Origin: Bin80 sp026708685
GTDB lineage: Bacteria > Bacteroidota > Rhodothermia > Rhodothermales > Bin80
Direction: 5' to 3'
DNA length: 64,000 bases
Assembly (NCBI GenBank): GCA_965200955.1
Contig: OZ241742.1
Coordinates: 744,001 to 808,000 of the forward strand
Shown here: in pieces, positions 50,835 to 60,626 of the stretch
How positions within the stretch are numbered: the stretch's first letter is position 1
Layout of the letters: every line of letters starts with the position of its first letter
Translations under genes and position numbers: made by a program
The notes under the pieces: generated by a model
Databases searched by the model: none
What the model was told of the DNA's origin: nothing
The model's input: the letters and a program-made list of their open reading frames with translations, nothing else

Positions 50835-53690
50835 ATGTTTAAGACGACACAGAACGTATTGATAGGGTTGATAGCCTTCTTGGTATTGATCGGATACCAC
50901 ACTGGCGATGCGGAGGGACAGCATCGCTATGAAGTACTCGTTTTTTCAAAAACCGAAGGATTTCGACACACTTCCATAGAGGCTGGTATTGAGGCAATCC
51001 AGACCTTGGGTGAAGAAAACAATTTTGGAGTTTTTGCAACAGAGAACGCTGCATATTTTCATTCCGATTCTTTGCAGCGCTTTCAGGCGGTCGTGTTTTT
51101 AAATACGACAGAGGATGTTCTCAATGAGAGCCAAGAGCAAGCCTTCATGAACTATATCCAGTCGGGTGGTGGATGGGTTGGTGTTCACGCCGCCGCCGAT
51201 ACTGAATATGACTGGGAATGGTACGGGGGATTAGTCGGTGCATATGTTTCTACCCATTCCGATGCTCAACCAGCCGATATCATTGTAAGCGATCGCTTGC
51301 ATCCGTCTACCAGTTCCTTACCCATTCAGTGGAATCAGACAGATGAATGGTTGAATTTTTCTGTGAATCCTCGTAGCAATGTTCATGTTCTGGCAGTGGT
51401 CAAAGAATCAACCTATGAAGGAGGAACGATGGGAGATGATCATCCCATAGCATGGGCTCATCATTATGATGGCGGGCGTTCTTGGTATACGGGCCTTGGG
51501 CATTCAGTCAAGAGCTATGTAGATCCATTGATGCGGTCGCATCTTTTGGGTGGAATTGAATGGGCCGCTGGAGCGGTGGAAGCAGATGTGACAGCAACCC
51601 TTGCATCTGCCTATGACGAAGTGATTCTTACTACGGATCTCACCGATCCAATGGAGATTGACATTACTTCAGATGGACGTGTGTTTATCCTTGAATGGGC
51701 AGGAACCATTAAACTGTGGGAGCCTGATACGGGTACTTCCAGGGTTGTAGGGTGGTTGCCCGTGGATAAAAAAATTGAAGATGGCTTACATGGCATCGCA
51801 TTGGATCCAAACTTTGATGACAATTCATGGATCTATATTTACTACTCTGCCATGACAGAAAATTCTGTCAACAGATTATCAAGATTTGTTTATGACGGTC
51901 ATATGTTGGATACCGAGAGTGAGATTGTTCTATTGGAGGTTCCTGTCCAGCGGGTTAAGTGTTGCCATTCGGGTGGATCCATCCAATTTGACAAAGACGG
52001 ATTGTTGTATGTAGCAACGGGTGATAATACAGGAGGTGACCGCAATGCACCTGATCCCGATTTAAGGCGAATGTCAGACCAAGGCCGTACATCTGCCAAT
52101 ACCAATGATTTGCGCGGCAAAATTCTGAGAATTAAACCTCAGCCTGATGGAACCTACTCCATTCCTGAAGGCAATTTGTTTGAGGCAGATTCTCTCCATC
52201 GTGGAGAGATTTACTCCATGGGGCATCGCAATCCGTTCAGGCTTGCGATTGATGACTCTACAGGTTGGATTTACTGGGGAGATATTGGACCTGGGCTCAT
52301 CAATAGCTGGGATGAATTCAACCAAGCCAAAGAGCCTGGATTTTATGGATGGCCCTATTTTACTGGATACAATGATCCCTACCCACACTACCATCTGGCA
52401 GAACAGGAGTATGTGGAACCTGATCCAATGGCTCCAGTGAATCATTCCGAATACAATACTGGTGCCAAGCAACTCCCACCTGCTCTGGGCGCTTGGATTC
52501 AGTATTATTATGGACCCAGTGAGGAGTATCCCGAATTGGGAGCTGGTGGAATCAACCCGATGGCTGGACCTGCTTTCCGAATTGATCCAGATAACGATCT
52601 ACCGACTGCTCTTCCTCCCTATTATGACGGTAAGGTCATGATTTATGAATGGATGCGTAATTGGGTGCAGGTTGTTGTGATCAATGAGGATGGGAGTATT
52701 TTGGATATTGAGCCATTTCTTCCAGGGAAGGATTATTTCAGTCCAATGGATATAGAAGTGGGACCAGATGGCAGACTCTATATTGTTGAATGGGGCGAAA
52801 TGTTTTGGGGGAGTAATGCAAATGCACAACTGGTGAGGCTAGACTATTATGGATCGTCTGCACCACCTCCAGATCCAATTCCCGCAGAGATGCCATCCTC
52901 TGTTCTACCGCTCTCCATTGACTGGCCGCCCGATGGCGCCCTCTTTGATTTTGACTCTACGTACAGTTATCGAGTTCATGTCCATGATCAGGCAGTTTCC
53001 AATGAGACCTCCATTCATGTTTATACGGGAATTGATACGTCTCCGATTCCATTGTCCACCTCCTCTGGAACGGAAGGGGAGTTTTTGATCACGCGGGAGT
53101 TTTCGCATCCTCTTGAAGTCAATTATGTCGATCGGTTTGCACTCATCAAGGCATGTCTTGACACCTCATGTGATAAAGTGAAATTACATCCTCGCCACAA
53201 GGAGGCAGAGCATGTCAGTCGTGCGGTCAACTCAATTCGGACGACCTTTTCTACTCACCCGGCGAGTAAACACTGGAGGGTATCGGCTCTGAGTTCAATG
53301 CCCCTCAAAAATGAGTCTCAATTGATTTACAACCCTTTGAATCTCACTGGAATTGACAGCCTGCTCCTTCGTTTTCGGACCACGGGAAACGGCACCCTTC
53401 ACTTTGGTACTGAGGACAGCGACTCAACGATTGCACATCTTGCGATCACTCCTGAGACGGGCGTTTCTGTGACTCCCCGACAGGCCGAAGCACTTTCTGA
53501 AGTTCCTGAAGACTTTCCTGGAATGGAAACATTGGCTGAAGGGGCTTATGATCGTTGGCGTGAAGTTTCGGTTCCAATTCCCGCAATAAAAAAAACTATT
53601 GCGTTAATGCTTACCTTTACATCTCCTGAAGAGGATACTGTCATGGAACTGGACTGGATTCGATTTGAAGGTCCAGCTCTGAATAACTAA
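50835..53690 (+). CDS. ThuA plus PQQ-glucose-dehydrogenase-like fusion, exported
   Basis: 951 residues with a signal-like N-terminus. Domain 1 (about 30-255) is ThuA-like: VLVFSKTEGFRHTSIEAGIE, then GGGWVGVHAAADTEYDWEW. Domain 2 (about 260-680) is a GSDH-type propeller: MEIDITSDGRVFILEWAGTI, LHGIALDPNF, KCCHSGGSIQFDKDGLLYVA, MGHRNPFRLAIDDSTG, DEFNQAKEPGFYGWPYFTGY. The remaining 270 residues carry a beta-sandwich-like stretch and a final carbohydrate-binding-like module. Probably oxidises and binds sugar outside the cell. It is followed by an exported isomerase. Confidence 0.85.
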   Translation: MFKTTQNVLIGLIAFLVLIGYHTGDAEGQHRYEVLVFSKTEGFRHTSIEAGIEAIQTLGEENNFGVFATENAAYFHSDSLQRFQAVVFLNTTEDVLNESQEQAFMNYIQSGGGWVGVHAAADTEYDWEWYGGLVGAYVSTHSDAQPADIIVSDRLHPSTSSLPIQWNQTDEWLNFSVNPRSNVHVLAVVKESTYEGGTMGDDHPIAWAHHYDGGRSWYTGLGHSVKSYVDPLMRSHLLGGIEWAAGAVEADVTATLASAYDEVILTTDLTDPMEIDITSDGRVFILEWAGTIKLWEPDTGTSRVVGWLPVDKKIEDGLHGIALDPNFDDNSWIYIYYSAMTENSVNRLSRFVYDGHMLDTESEIVLLEVPVQRVKCCHSGGSIQFDKDGLLYVATGDNTGGDRNAPDPDLRRMSDQGRTSANTNDLRGKILRIKPQPDGTYSIPEGNLFEADSLHRGEIYSMGHRNPFRLAIDDSTGWIYWGDIGPGLINSWDEFNQAKEPGFYGWPYFTGYNDPYPHYHLAEQEYVEPDPMAPVNHSEYNTGAKQLPPALGAWIQYYYGPSEEYPELGAGGINPMAGPAFRIDPDNDLPTALPPYYDGKVMIYEWMRNWVQVVVINEDGSILDIEPFLPGKDYFSPMDIEVGPDGRLYIVEWGEMFWGSNANAQLVRLDYYGSSAPPPDPIPAEMPSSVLPLSIDWPPDGALFDFDSTYSYRVHVHDQAVSNETSIHVYTGIDTSPIPLSTSSGTEGEFLITREFSHPLEVNYVDRFALIKACLDTSCDKVKLHPRHKEAEHVSRAVNSIRTTFSTHPASKHWRVSALSSMPLKNESQLIYNPLNLTGIDSLLLRFRTTGNGTLHFGTEDSDSTIAHLAITPETGVSVTPRQAEALSEVPEDFPGMETLAEGAYDRWREVSVPIPAIKKTIALMLTFTSPEEDTVMELDWIRFEGPALNN

Positions 53691-53708
53691 TCACTAATCA
53701 TTGTACAA

Positions 53709-54623
53709 ATGCATTCTACTCGCAGAAATTTTCTAAAAACAAGTGCGCTTGCACTTGCTGCACTTCCTCTCACCACACCAGTGTGGGGCATGCCATCCAA
53801 AGAACTGTTCAAGATTTCGCTTGCTCAGTGGTCCCTTCATCGCTTACTATTTGCAGGTGAGATGGACAATCTCGACTTTGCCGCTGTTGCTGCAGAAAGT
53901 GGAATTCTTGGGCTTGAGTACGTCAATCAATTTTTCATGGATAAGGCAGAGGATACCGACTATCTCAATGAAATGAAAAAACGTGCTGATGATCTGGGTT
54001 CCACCAGTATTCTCATCATGTGTGATCGTGAGGGGAACCTTGGAGATCCCGATGCCGATCTGCGCCGTGAATCGGTGGAACGCCATGTAAAATGGTTAAG
54101 TGCAGCTAAACATTTGGGTTGCCACTCCATTCGTGTCAATGGCTACAGTGAGGGAAGCTATGACGAGCAAATGAAACTCGTTGCAGATGGACTCCACCAA
54201 CTTTGCGAAATCGGGGAGGAGTACGGCCTGCATGTCATCATTGAGAATCATGGTGGCTACTCAAGTAATGGAAAATGGCTTGCCGATACGATTAAGATGG
54301 CCGATCATCCAAGAGCGGGCACGCTCCCTGATTTTGGTAATTTCCGCATAGATGCTGACAACACCTACGACTCCTACCGTGGCGTGGAAGAACTCATGCC
54401 TTACGCTACGGGCGTGAGTGTAAAAACGACGGTGTTTGATGATGAAGGCAACTCCAGTCCGCTGGACTATGAACGCATGACTCGAATTGTGTTGGCAGCT
54501 GGCTACAATGGCTATTTTGGCATTGAGCATAGCCCAGCCGATCGTGAAATAGAAGAGATTCGCGAAGTCAAGGCCGAGCTTGAAGCCGTCCATGAACTGC
54601 TCATGTCTGAAATGGATCAGTAA
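53709..54623 (+). CDS. sugar phosphate isomerase/epimerase-like protein, Tat-exported
   Basis: 304 residues. A twin-arginine signal STRRNFLKTSALALAALPL is followed by a xylose-isomerase-like TIM barrel: KISLAQWSLHRLL, LEYVNQFFMDK, SIRVNGYSEGSYDEQ, GLHVIIENHGGYSSNGK, and GYFGIEHSPAD. Glu in IIENHGG and FGIEHS are typical metal ligands. It lies 18 bases after the ThuA-PQQ fusion, suggesting work on the same external sugar. Confidence 0.85.
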   Translation: MHSTRRNFLKTSALALAALPLTTPVWGMPSKELFKISLAQWSLHRLLFAGEMDNLDFAAVAAESGILGLEYVNQFFMDKAEDTDYLNEMKKRADDLGSTSILIMCDREGNLGDPDADLRRESVERHVKWLSAAKHLGCHSIRVNGYSEGSYDEQMKLVADGLHQLCEIGEEYGLHVIIENHGGYSSNGKWLADTIKMADHPRAGTLPDFGNFRIDADNTYDSYRGVEELMPYATGVSVKTTVFDDEGNSSPLDYERMTRIVLAAGYNGYFGIEHSPADREIEEIREVKAELEAVHELLMSEMDQ

Positions 54624-54925
54624 ATCTGTTCATTTGATAGTAATTCATGAAGTCAATATCATCGGGCAATTATCACATGTAAGTATGCTGGGAAACCTGA
54701 TAGGATTGTGATGAGTCCTGAAGTCAATTCAACTTCGCTTTTTTACTCATCGTAGTCTTACTCATGCACTAGTGATGATTCTTGTCATCCTATATGGAGT
54801 GGTATGTGGTTCCACTCCAGAACGATTAGGTTAGAATAGATGATCACCGTACGAGTTGTGTGGAGTCCTAAAGCGTTGTTATGACACAAAATAGATGCAC
54901 TTTACAGCTCATAATGGATTGAATC
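54624..54925. other. intergenic region
   Basis: 302 bases before the propeller lipoprotein gene. No gene, repeat or clear hairpin was seen. Confidence 0.4.
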
Positions 54926-56062
54926 ATGAGGTTATATTCTGCTTTAATATGGAGTATTGCTGTCGTTTTTTTCGGCTCCACAGCGTGTCGTACTGCAGAT
55001 GACGAAACTGTAATCGAAGTATTGGATGCACCAGAATTCATAGAACTATTCCGGCTTGGTAATGAACTTGACGGCGACTCGGTTCTTTTCGGTAGAGTTG
55101 GAGAATTGCTTGCAGTTGATGGATCTGGAAGAATATTCATAGGAGATCATCAAGTTCCTGTGATTCATGTATTCAATAGAGATGGTGTCTTCCAGACATC
55201 TATTGGTCAATCTGGCAGTGCACCTGGAGAATTCAGTAGGATTCAGTCCATTCATGTTGAGCATTCAGATAGTCTATATGTTTTTGATTTCGGTTTGAAT
55301 AGGATTTCTGTATTTGACACTGATCAATTTGAAATCCAAAGAAGTATTTCTGTCAGTCAAGACTCACTTGGTTTACCATTTAGCCTTTTAGGTTCAACCG
55401 ATACGGGTTTTCTGATGACGTATGGGTGGCCCATTTCGCCTGGAGATGCGTCCGAAGATCGTTATATCCATGTCACACATGTGGGATGGGTAGCAGAGAT
55501 GATTGATCTGCCAATCCATTCCGTTCAGGCATCTGAATGGTTGACATCCTCTGAAGGCGAACATATCTATGCGATTAGAATGCCCTTTGGACGCAAGCCT
55601 GTCCTACGCAAGGGATCTTCTGGCAATCTCTATTCGGGTTGGACAGATTCACTTAGCATCTCCATTTTTTCACTTGATGGAATTCTTCAACATTCAATCA
55701 ACCATTCTCTGAAACCTGTGACTCTCACCCGCAGTGAACTTGAACTTGCCGTAGAGGGACGTTCGGATTGGGTTAGAGATGCGATAATCAATGCTGATTT
55801 GGCTGATTTTAAGCCTGTCTATGATCATTTCATAGTTGATGATCTTGAACATATATGGTTGAGAACAACTCCGCCCTCTATCGCAGACAGCACTGTGGAG
55901 TGGCTAGTGTTTAACGAAAAAGGACACTTATCCCATCGATTTCATCTCCCTGTAAGCACCAACCTTCTTGAAATTCGTGATGACAGAGTCTATGCTGTTG
56001 ACAGTCAATATGGGGATCAAGTCATCGTATATCAACTTAAAAAGAGTGAACTCAATGTGTGA
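54926..56062 (+). CDS. 6-bladed beta-propeller lipoprotein
   Basis: 378 residues with a lipoprotein signal (IAVVFFGSTAC, Cys22). The mature protein has propeller units such as SGRIFIGDHQVPVIHVFNRD, then SIGQSGSAPGEFSRIQSIHV, then DSLYVFDFGLNRISVFD, typical of the 6-bladed propeller (NHL-like, DUF4934-related) proteins of Bacteroidota. Likely a surface or periplasmic binding protein. No clear catalytic residue. Confidence 0.78.
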   Translation: MRLYSALIWSIAVVFFGSTACRTADDETVIEVLDAPEFIELFRLGNELDGDSVLFGRVGELLAVDGSGRIFIGDHQVPVIHVFNRDGVFQTSIGQSGSAPGEFSRIQSIHVEHSDSLYVFDFGLNRISVFDTDQFEIQRSISVSQDSLGLPFSLLGSTDTGFLMTYGWPISPGDASEDRYIHVTHVGWVAEMIDLPIHSVQASEWLTSSEGEHIYAIRMPFGRKPVLRKGSSGNLYSGWTDSLSISIFSLDGILQHSINHSLKPVTLTRSELELAVEGRSDWVRDAIINADLADFKPVYDHFIVDDLEHIWLRTTPPSIADSTVEWLVFNEKGHLSHRFHLPVSTNLLEIRDDRVYAVDSQYGDQVIVYQLKKSELNV

Positions 56063-56183
56063 TGCTGGTACCATTAAGTTTTACCAATATACTCAGATTA
56101 TAAATGCATTGTAGGGATAAACACTCCTACATTATCCACGCGACGTTACTCTCTTGGCAGGGACTCAACGTATATATATTCTA

Positions 56184-57170
56184 ATGAAGAGTATCCAGTC
56201 ATCTGTTCCTCAGAATCCAGATAAGGACTTAAAACTTGAGTCAATGGAGAGCATGCTTCTTCAAGAGGGCACGGGAATGGGGATGAAGACATTGGACCTG
56301 TTTCCTATATTTCAATCTGAGTTGATTCACGGGGATGTTGTAGATGTTCTCAGTAAGTGTGATAGACAACATAAATTTGATGTAATTATTGCTGATCCTC
56401 CCTACAATATCGGCAAAGATTTTGGTCAGAGAACTGGGAAGATGACACTTCCAGATTATGTTGAATGGTGTAAGGACTGGCTATCATTATGTTTCGAATT
56501 TTTATCTGAAAATGGAATCATATACGTGTACGGGTTTTCAGAAATACTTGCTCGGATATCTGTCTTGTATCCTGTTGAAAAACAACGGTGGCTCGTTTGG
56601 CATTACACCAACAAAACAGTTCCTTCGTCCAAGTTTTGGCAGAGATCACATGAAAGTATTCTTTGTTTGTGGAATTCAGAAACTGTACCGAATCTCGAAA
56701 TAGACCAGATTCGCGAACCATATACGGAAGGATATAAAACTGCAATCGGTCGGACAAGGGCAGGTACGAAATCACGCTTTGGCGATGGCAAAGAAACGGT
56801 TTACCTTGATCATGGTGGGGCATTGCCTCGTGACGTTCTGAAAATACCCGCATTGGCTGGGGGTGCGGGTGCACGGGAAAGATGGTTTATGTGTTATGAT
56901 CACGACAGGAAAGTCCTTCCTCCTTCAGAGATCAATAACTATAGAAACTGTCGAATTATGAAGCACCCAACTCAAAAGCCCATGGAACTCACTCGTAGAT
57001 TGATTCAGTCTCGTATTAAAGGATCGGATGGAAGAGTGCTGATTCCTTTTGCTGGATCTGGTTCTGAATGTGTGGTAGCGAATGAATTGGGGATTGAGTG
57101 GATTGGCATCGAAATTAATGAAGAGTATGTAGAATTCGCAAGAAAATGGTTGGATCAGTATAGAGGCTAA
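56184..57170 (+). CDS. site-specific DNA-methyltransferase, beta class (N4/N6)
   Basis: 328 residues from MKSIQSSVPQNPDKDLK (a TTG 10 codons upstream is in frame). Catalytic motif IV DPPYNIGKDFG comes first, then the target-recognition stretch, and motif I PFAGSGSECVVANELG is near the end: the beta-class order. It would methylate adenine N6 or cytosine N4. It lies in the same direction as a C5-methyltransferase and a GHKL ATPase-nuclease, so it probably protects the host against that nuclease. Confidence 0.9.
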   Translation: MKSIQSSVPQNPDKDLKLESMESMLLQEGTGMGMKTLDLFPIFQSELIHGDVVDVLSKCDRQHKFDVIIADPPYNIGKDFGQRTGKMTLPDYVEWCKDWLSLCFEFLSENGIIYVYGFSEILARISVLYPVEKQRWLVWHYTNKTVPSSKFWQRSHESILCLWNSETVPNLEIDQIREPYTEGYKTAIGRTRAGTKSRFGDGKETVYLDHGGALPRDVLKIPALAGGAGARERWFMCYDHDRKVLPPSEINNYRNCRIMKHPTQKPMELTRRLIQSRIKGSDGRVLIPFAGSGSECVVANELGIEWIGIEINEEYVEFARKWLDQYRG

Positions 57171-57347
57171 CGCCATGTATGGACCAACTCTTGCGTCAAC
57201 TGATCAAACGGATACCATGACTGTTTTACCGCATGGGTAAGCGTACTCTGTTACGCTTGTCTGATGGAGAAAAAGTTACTCTGATTGAGAAATCATCTAA
57301 GTTAAGCGTATAAGTACTCGTTTGATCTATTTGTTGATTAGATTCAA

Positions 57348-58406
57348 ATGTCTGAGAGTATTCCCATCAAAGCTTTTGATCTGTTTTGTGGCATAGGAGG
57401 ACTATCCTATGGCATGCAGATGGCAGGCATCCCCGTTGTTGCCGGATTGGATAGTGATCCAACATGTCGTTATGCTTATGAGCAAAACTGTAATGCTACA
57501 TTTATCCAAACGGATATCCGAACATCAAATTATTCAGATATTTCCTCTTATTTCAACGGAGCAAAGTATCGTATCCTTGTTGGATGTGCCCCATGCCAGC
57601 CATTTTCTGCTCACACGGCAAAGATTGGAGCAGATCGTAGAAGTGACAACAGATGGGATCTAATTGATGAATTTTTGAGATTCATTGTTGACGGAAGACC
57701 AGAAATCGCCTCCATGGAAAATGTACCCGGACTCAGAAAAGAAGATGTGTATGTAACCTTCAAGGATTCCTTGGAGGGTTTGGGATATCAGGTCGTGGAT
57801 GGTATTGTGCAATGTGAGCATTTTGGAGTGCCTCAAAAGCGTCGTCGTTTAGTCTTAATCGCTTCCTTACTGGGTGATATATCCTTGCCTGAGAAAAGTC
57901 TGAATACACCGATCTCTGTAAACGAATCCATAGGGCATCTTCCCCATCTTGACAATGGTAAGGCGAGTCCAGAGGACGCAATGCATGTGAGCAGGCAGCT
58001 ATCTCCTCTGAATTTGAAACGGATCAAGGCTTCTGTTCCCGCTGGAACATGGAACGATTGGCCAGAGGATTTGCTACTGGAGTGCCATAAAAAAAGTAGT
58101 GGTAAAACGTACTCCTGCGTTTATGGGCGAATGAGTTGGGATAAACCCTCTCCCACGATTACCACGAATTTTTATTCATACGGCTCTGGGCGTTTTGGTC
58201 ATCCCGAACAAGATAGAGCGTTGAGTATGCGGGAAGGAGCAATATTGCAATCATTTCCAGAGGATTATAAATTTTCTTCTCCTGATCAGCCATGTTCTCT
58301 GAGTGCATTGGGCAGACATATTGGTAATGCTGTCCCTCCGCTACTGGGTCAAGCGATTGGTCTATCTATGAGGAAACATATCGTACAATTTGATGGCACA
58401 ATTTGA
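57348..58406 (+). CDS. DNA (cytosine-5)-methyltransferase
   Basis: 352 residues. Motif I FDLFCGIGGLSYGMQMAG, motif IV GCAPCQPFSAH with the catalytic Cys, motif VI ENVPGLRK, motif VIII QKRRRLVLIAS, and motif X GNAVPPLLGQAIGLS, all intact. The target-recognition domain is about 190-270. Its stop overlaps the start of the next gene, making a coupled pair with the GHKL protein. Confidence 0.94.
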   Translation: MSESIPIKAFDLFCGIGGLSYGMQMAGIPVVAGLDSDPTCRYAYEQNCNATFIQTDIRTSNYSDISSYFNGAKYRILVGCAPCQPFSAHTAKIGADRRSDNRWDLIDEFLRFIVDGRPEIASMENVPGLRKEDVYVTFKDSLEGLGYQVVDGIVQCEHFGVPQKRRRLVLIASLLGDISLPEKSLNTPISVNESIGHLPHLDNGKASPEDAMHVSRQLSPLNLKRIKASVPAGTWNDWPEDLLLECHKKSSGKTYSCVYGRMSWDKPSPTITTNFYSYGSGRFGHPEQDRALSMREGAILQSFPEDYKFSSPDQPCSLSALGRHIGNAVPPLLGQAIGLSMRKHIVQFDGTI

Positions 58407-60366
58407 ATTGAAGTGTGGCTTAAATGCTCTGAATCATTTAGGCATTAATTTATATAGTAATGTTCCGGCTGTCCTATCTGAACTCATTGCTAACGCGTGG
58501 GATGCCGATGCAAGTGAAGTACGTTTGACGGTACACCAAGATGGTGAAAAGACCAAGATTGTTGTCATAGATGACGGTTGTGGGATGGACGAAAATGATC
58601 TCAATGATAAGTTTTTAACCGTTGGTTATCAGCGAAGAAAAGACCAGAACGATGATTATACGCCCAATAAGAATCGTAAAGTCATGGGTAGAAAGGGTAT
58701 TGGTAAGCTTTCGATTTTCTCTATTTCTGAACATATTCAAGTCTACACGAAGAAGAATGGTGAAACCATTGGGTTAGAACTTGATCATGAAAGTATTAAA
58801 CAGGATATTGAAAATGGTAACCTACATTATCCTCATCCAATTGATGATATTCCCAAAGATTATCAAGTGAGTACTTTGACGGGAACGATCATCGTCTTGT
58901 CTCAACTAAAAAAACGTATTCAGAAAACAATATGCAGGAATTTAAGAAAACGTATTTCTCGGAGATTTAACGTTTGGTCTGAAGACTTTCGCGTATTCGT
59001 TGATGGCCACGAAGTAAGCATCACCGACCGGGATTATTTTACCAAGCTTGAATATGTTGTTGTTTACGGTGAGTATGAGCAGTCACATTTTAAGCATCTT
59101 CAGGAGCAAAATCGTTTTGAGATCCGCGATCATTTTATTGACGAAGAAAGAAACTATAACATTAAAGGGTGGATAGGTCTTGTCAAAAGATCAAATGTAC
59201 TACAGGAGGGTGACGATAACCTGAACAAACTCGCCATTTTAACTCGTGGTAAAGTTGCTTCTGAAGATATTCTTGAGACCTTCAGATTGGGAGGGCTTTA
59301 TACAAAATTCTTGATAGGAGAATTGGAAGCAGATTTTCTAGATTTAAGCAACGAGGATGATATAATAACGTCTAGTAGACAGGATTTTATTCGGGATGAT
59401 GAGCGCTTTATTTCTCTGCGTGGGTTTGTAGAAAACGAGCTGAGTTTTCTTGAAAAACAGCGTATTCAATACAAGCGTGAGGAAGGTGTGCAGAAGGCCG
59501 AGGAAATTCCTGCCATTAAAGAATGGTTCAAGGAGCTTAAAGGTGATGCACGAAAATCTGCCACTAAGCTCTTCGCGAAAATTAATGTTATCGTCACGGA
59601 AGAGGAGCATAGAAAAACAATGTATCAGTATGGTGTATTGGCTTTTGAACATCTTCATCATAAGAAAAGGTTGAATGATTTAGACCACCTTGATATTCGC
59701 CAGCTTGATGCAGTTGTCCGTTTGTTTTCTGAATTAGATGATATTGAGGCTTCTTGGTATCACCAAATCACGCAAGGTCGCTTGAATGTGATTCGGAAGT
59801 TAATTCGTCACATTGAAGATAATGCTTATGAAAAAGTGATTCAGGAGCATATCTATACGCATTTGTGGTTACTGGATCCATCCTGGGATATGGCAACCGA
59901 AACCCCATATATGGAGCGTACGATTAAGAAAGAGTTTCAAAAACTTTCTGAAACGAAAGCATCAAGTTCGGAGGTAGAAGGGCGGATTGACATCATCTAT
60001 AAAAAGTCAACGGGTAAACATATTATCATTGAATTAAAGCGAGCCAGTGTCTGGACAGACACTCTTACATTACTTCAACAAGTAGAAAAATACAGGGAAG
60101 CCGTGATTCGTGAGGCGAGACAGGCCGGCGAAAGCGACTCTGTTGAAACGATTTGTTTGGTTGGGTGTGAGCTTAGAGATTGGGGTACTTCAGAGTCAAA
60201 GAAGTTATCTGAAGATACTCTAAAACCCAGAAATATTAGAGTCGTTACCTATCAGCAGTTAATTAAGGATGCTGAGATTGCATATCGAAACTATCTTGAA
60301 AAATCTATAGATAGAGGGCGAATCAGAAAATTATTGAATGCAATTGAGCAGTATTCTTTTGAGTAA
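58393..60366 (+). CDS. MORC-like GHKL ATPase with C-terminal PD-(D/E)XK domain
   Basis: 657 residues from MAQFELKCGLNALNHLG. ATPase motifs: SELIANAWDADASEV, DDGCGMDENDL, and GRKGIGKLSIFSIS. The middle (about 180-480) is transducer-like then helical. The C-terminal part has VEGRIDIIYKKSTG and HIIIELKRASV, a D...ExK nuclease core. It overlaps the end of the cytosine methyltransferase gene by 14 bases. Such MORC/MutL-like ATPases are known in restriction-modification systems, where the ATPase-nuclease acts as the restricting part. Confidence 0.82.
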   Translation: MAQFELKCGLNALNHLGINLYSNVPAVLSELIANAWDADASEVRLTVHQDGEKTKIVVIDDGCGMDENDLNDKFLTVGYQRRKDQNDDYTPNKNRKVMGRKGIGKLSIFSISEHIQVYTKKNGETIGLELDHESIKQDIENGNLHYPHPIDDIPKDYQVSTLTGTIIVLSQLKKRIQKTICRNLRKRISRRFNVWSEDFRVFVDGHEVSITDRDYFTKLEYVVVYGEYEQSHFKHLQEQNRFEIRDHFIDEERNYNIKGWIGLVKRSNVLQEGDDNLNKLAILTRGKVASEDILETFRLGGLYTKFLIGELEADFLDLSNEDDIITSSRQDFIRDDERFISLRGFVENELSFLEKQRIQYKREEGVQKAEEIPAIKEWFKELKGDARKSATKLFAKINVIVTEEEHRKTMYQYGVLAFEHLHHKKRLNDLDHLDIRQLDAVVRLFSELDDIEASWYHQITQGRLNVIRKLIRHIEDNAYEKVIQEHIYTHLWLLDPSWDMATETPYMERTIKKEFQKLSETKASSSEVEGRIDIIYKKSTGKHIIIELKRASVWTDTLTLLQQVEKYREAVIREARQAGESDSVETICLVGCELRDWGTSESKKLSEDTLKPRNIRVVTYQQLIKDAEIAYRNYLEKSIDRGRIRKLLNAIEQYSFE

Positions 60367-60370
60367 TGGT

Positions 60371-60428
60371 CTGTGAAGGCCTTTGCCTGTTCACAGAAAC
60401 CCTCTCAGGAGCATCTGTCAGGGTTTTT
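60371..60428 (+). terminator. tandem hairpins after restriction-modification locus
   Basis: CTGTGAAGGC at 60371-60380 pairs with GCC at 60385-60387 and TTCACAG at 60390-60396 (2-base bulge). Then AAACCCT at 60397-60403 pairs with AGGGTTT starting at 60420, ending in five T. Just after the GHKL stop codon; a likely rho-independent end. Confidence 0.55.
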
Positions 60429-60626
60429 CTGAAAAGGTAATCAATACGGCTTTGTGAAAAGCATGACCATAGTTTGAAATTCGTAAGAAATCAATCTACG
60501 AGTGATTTGCGGTGTTAACGATTTACCCACTCATTTGTATGAGAGAAGGCAATGCGATCATCGGGGTTTGCCTCGTAATGACTTCTATAATCAAATCACT
60601 TGTAGAAAACAATTACGAATCAGTGT

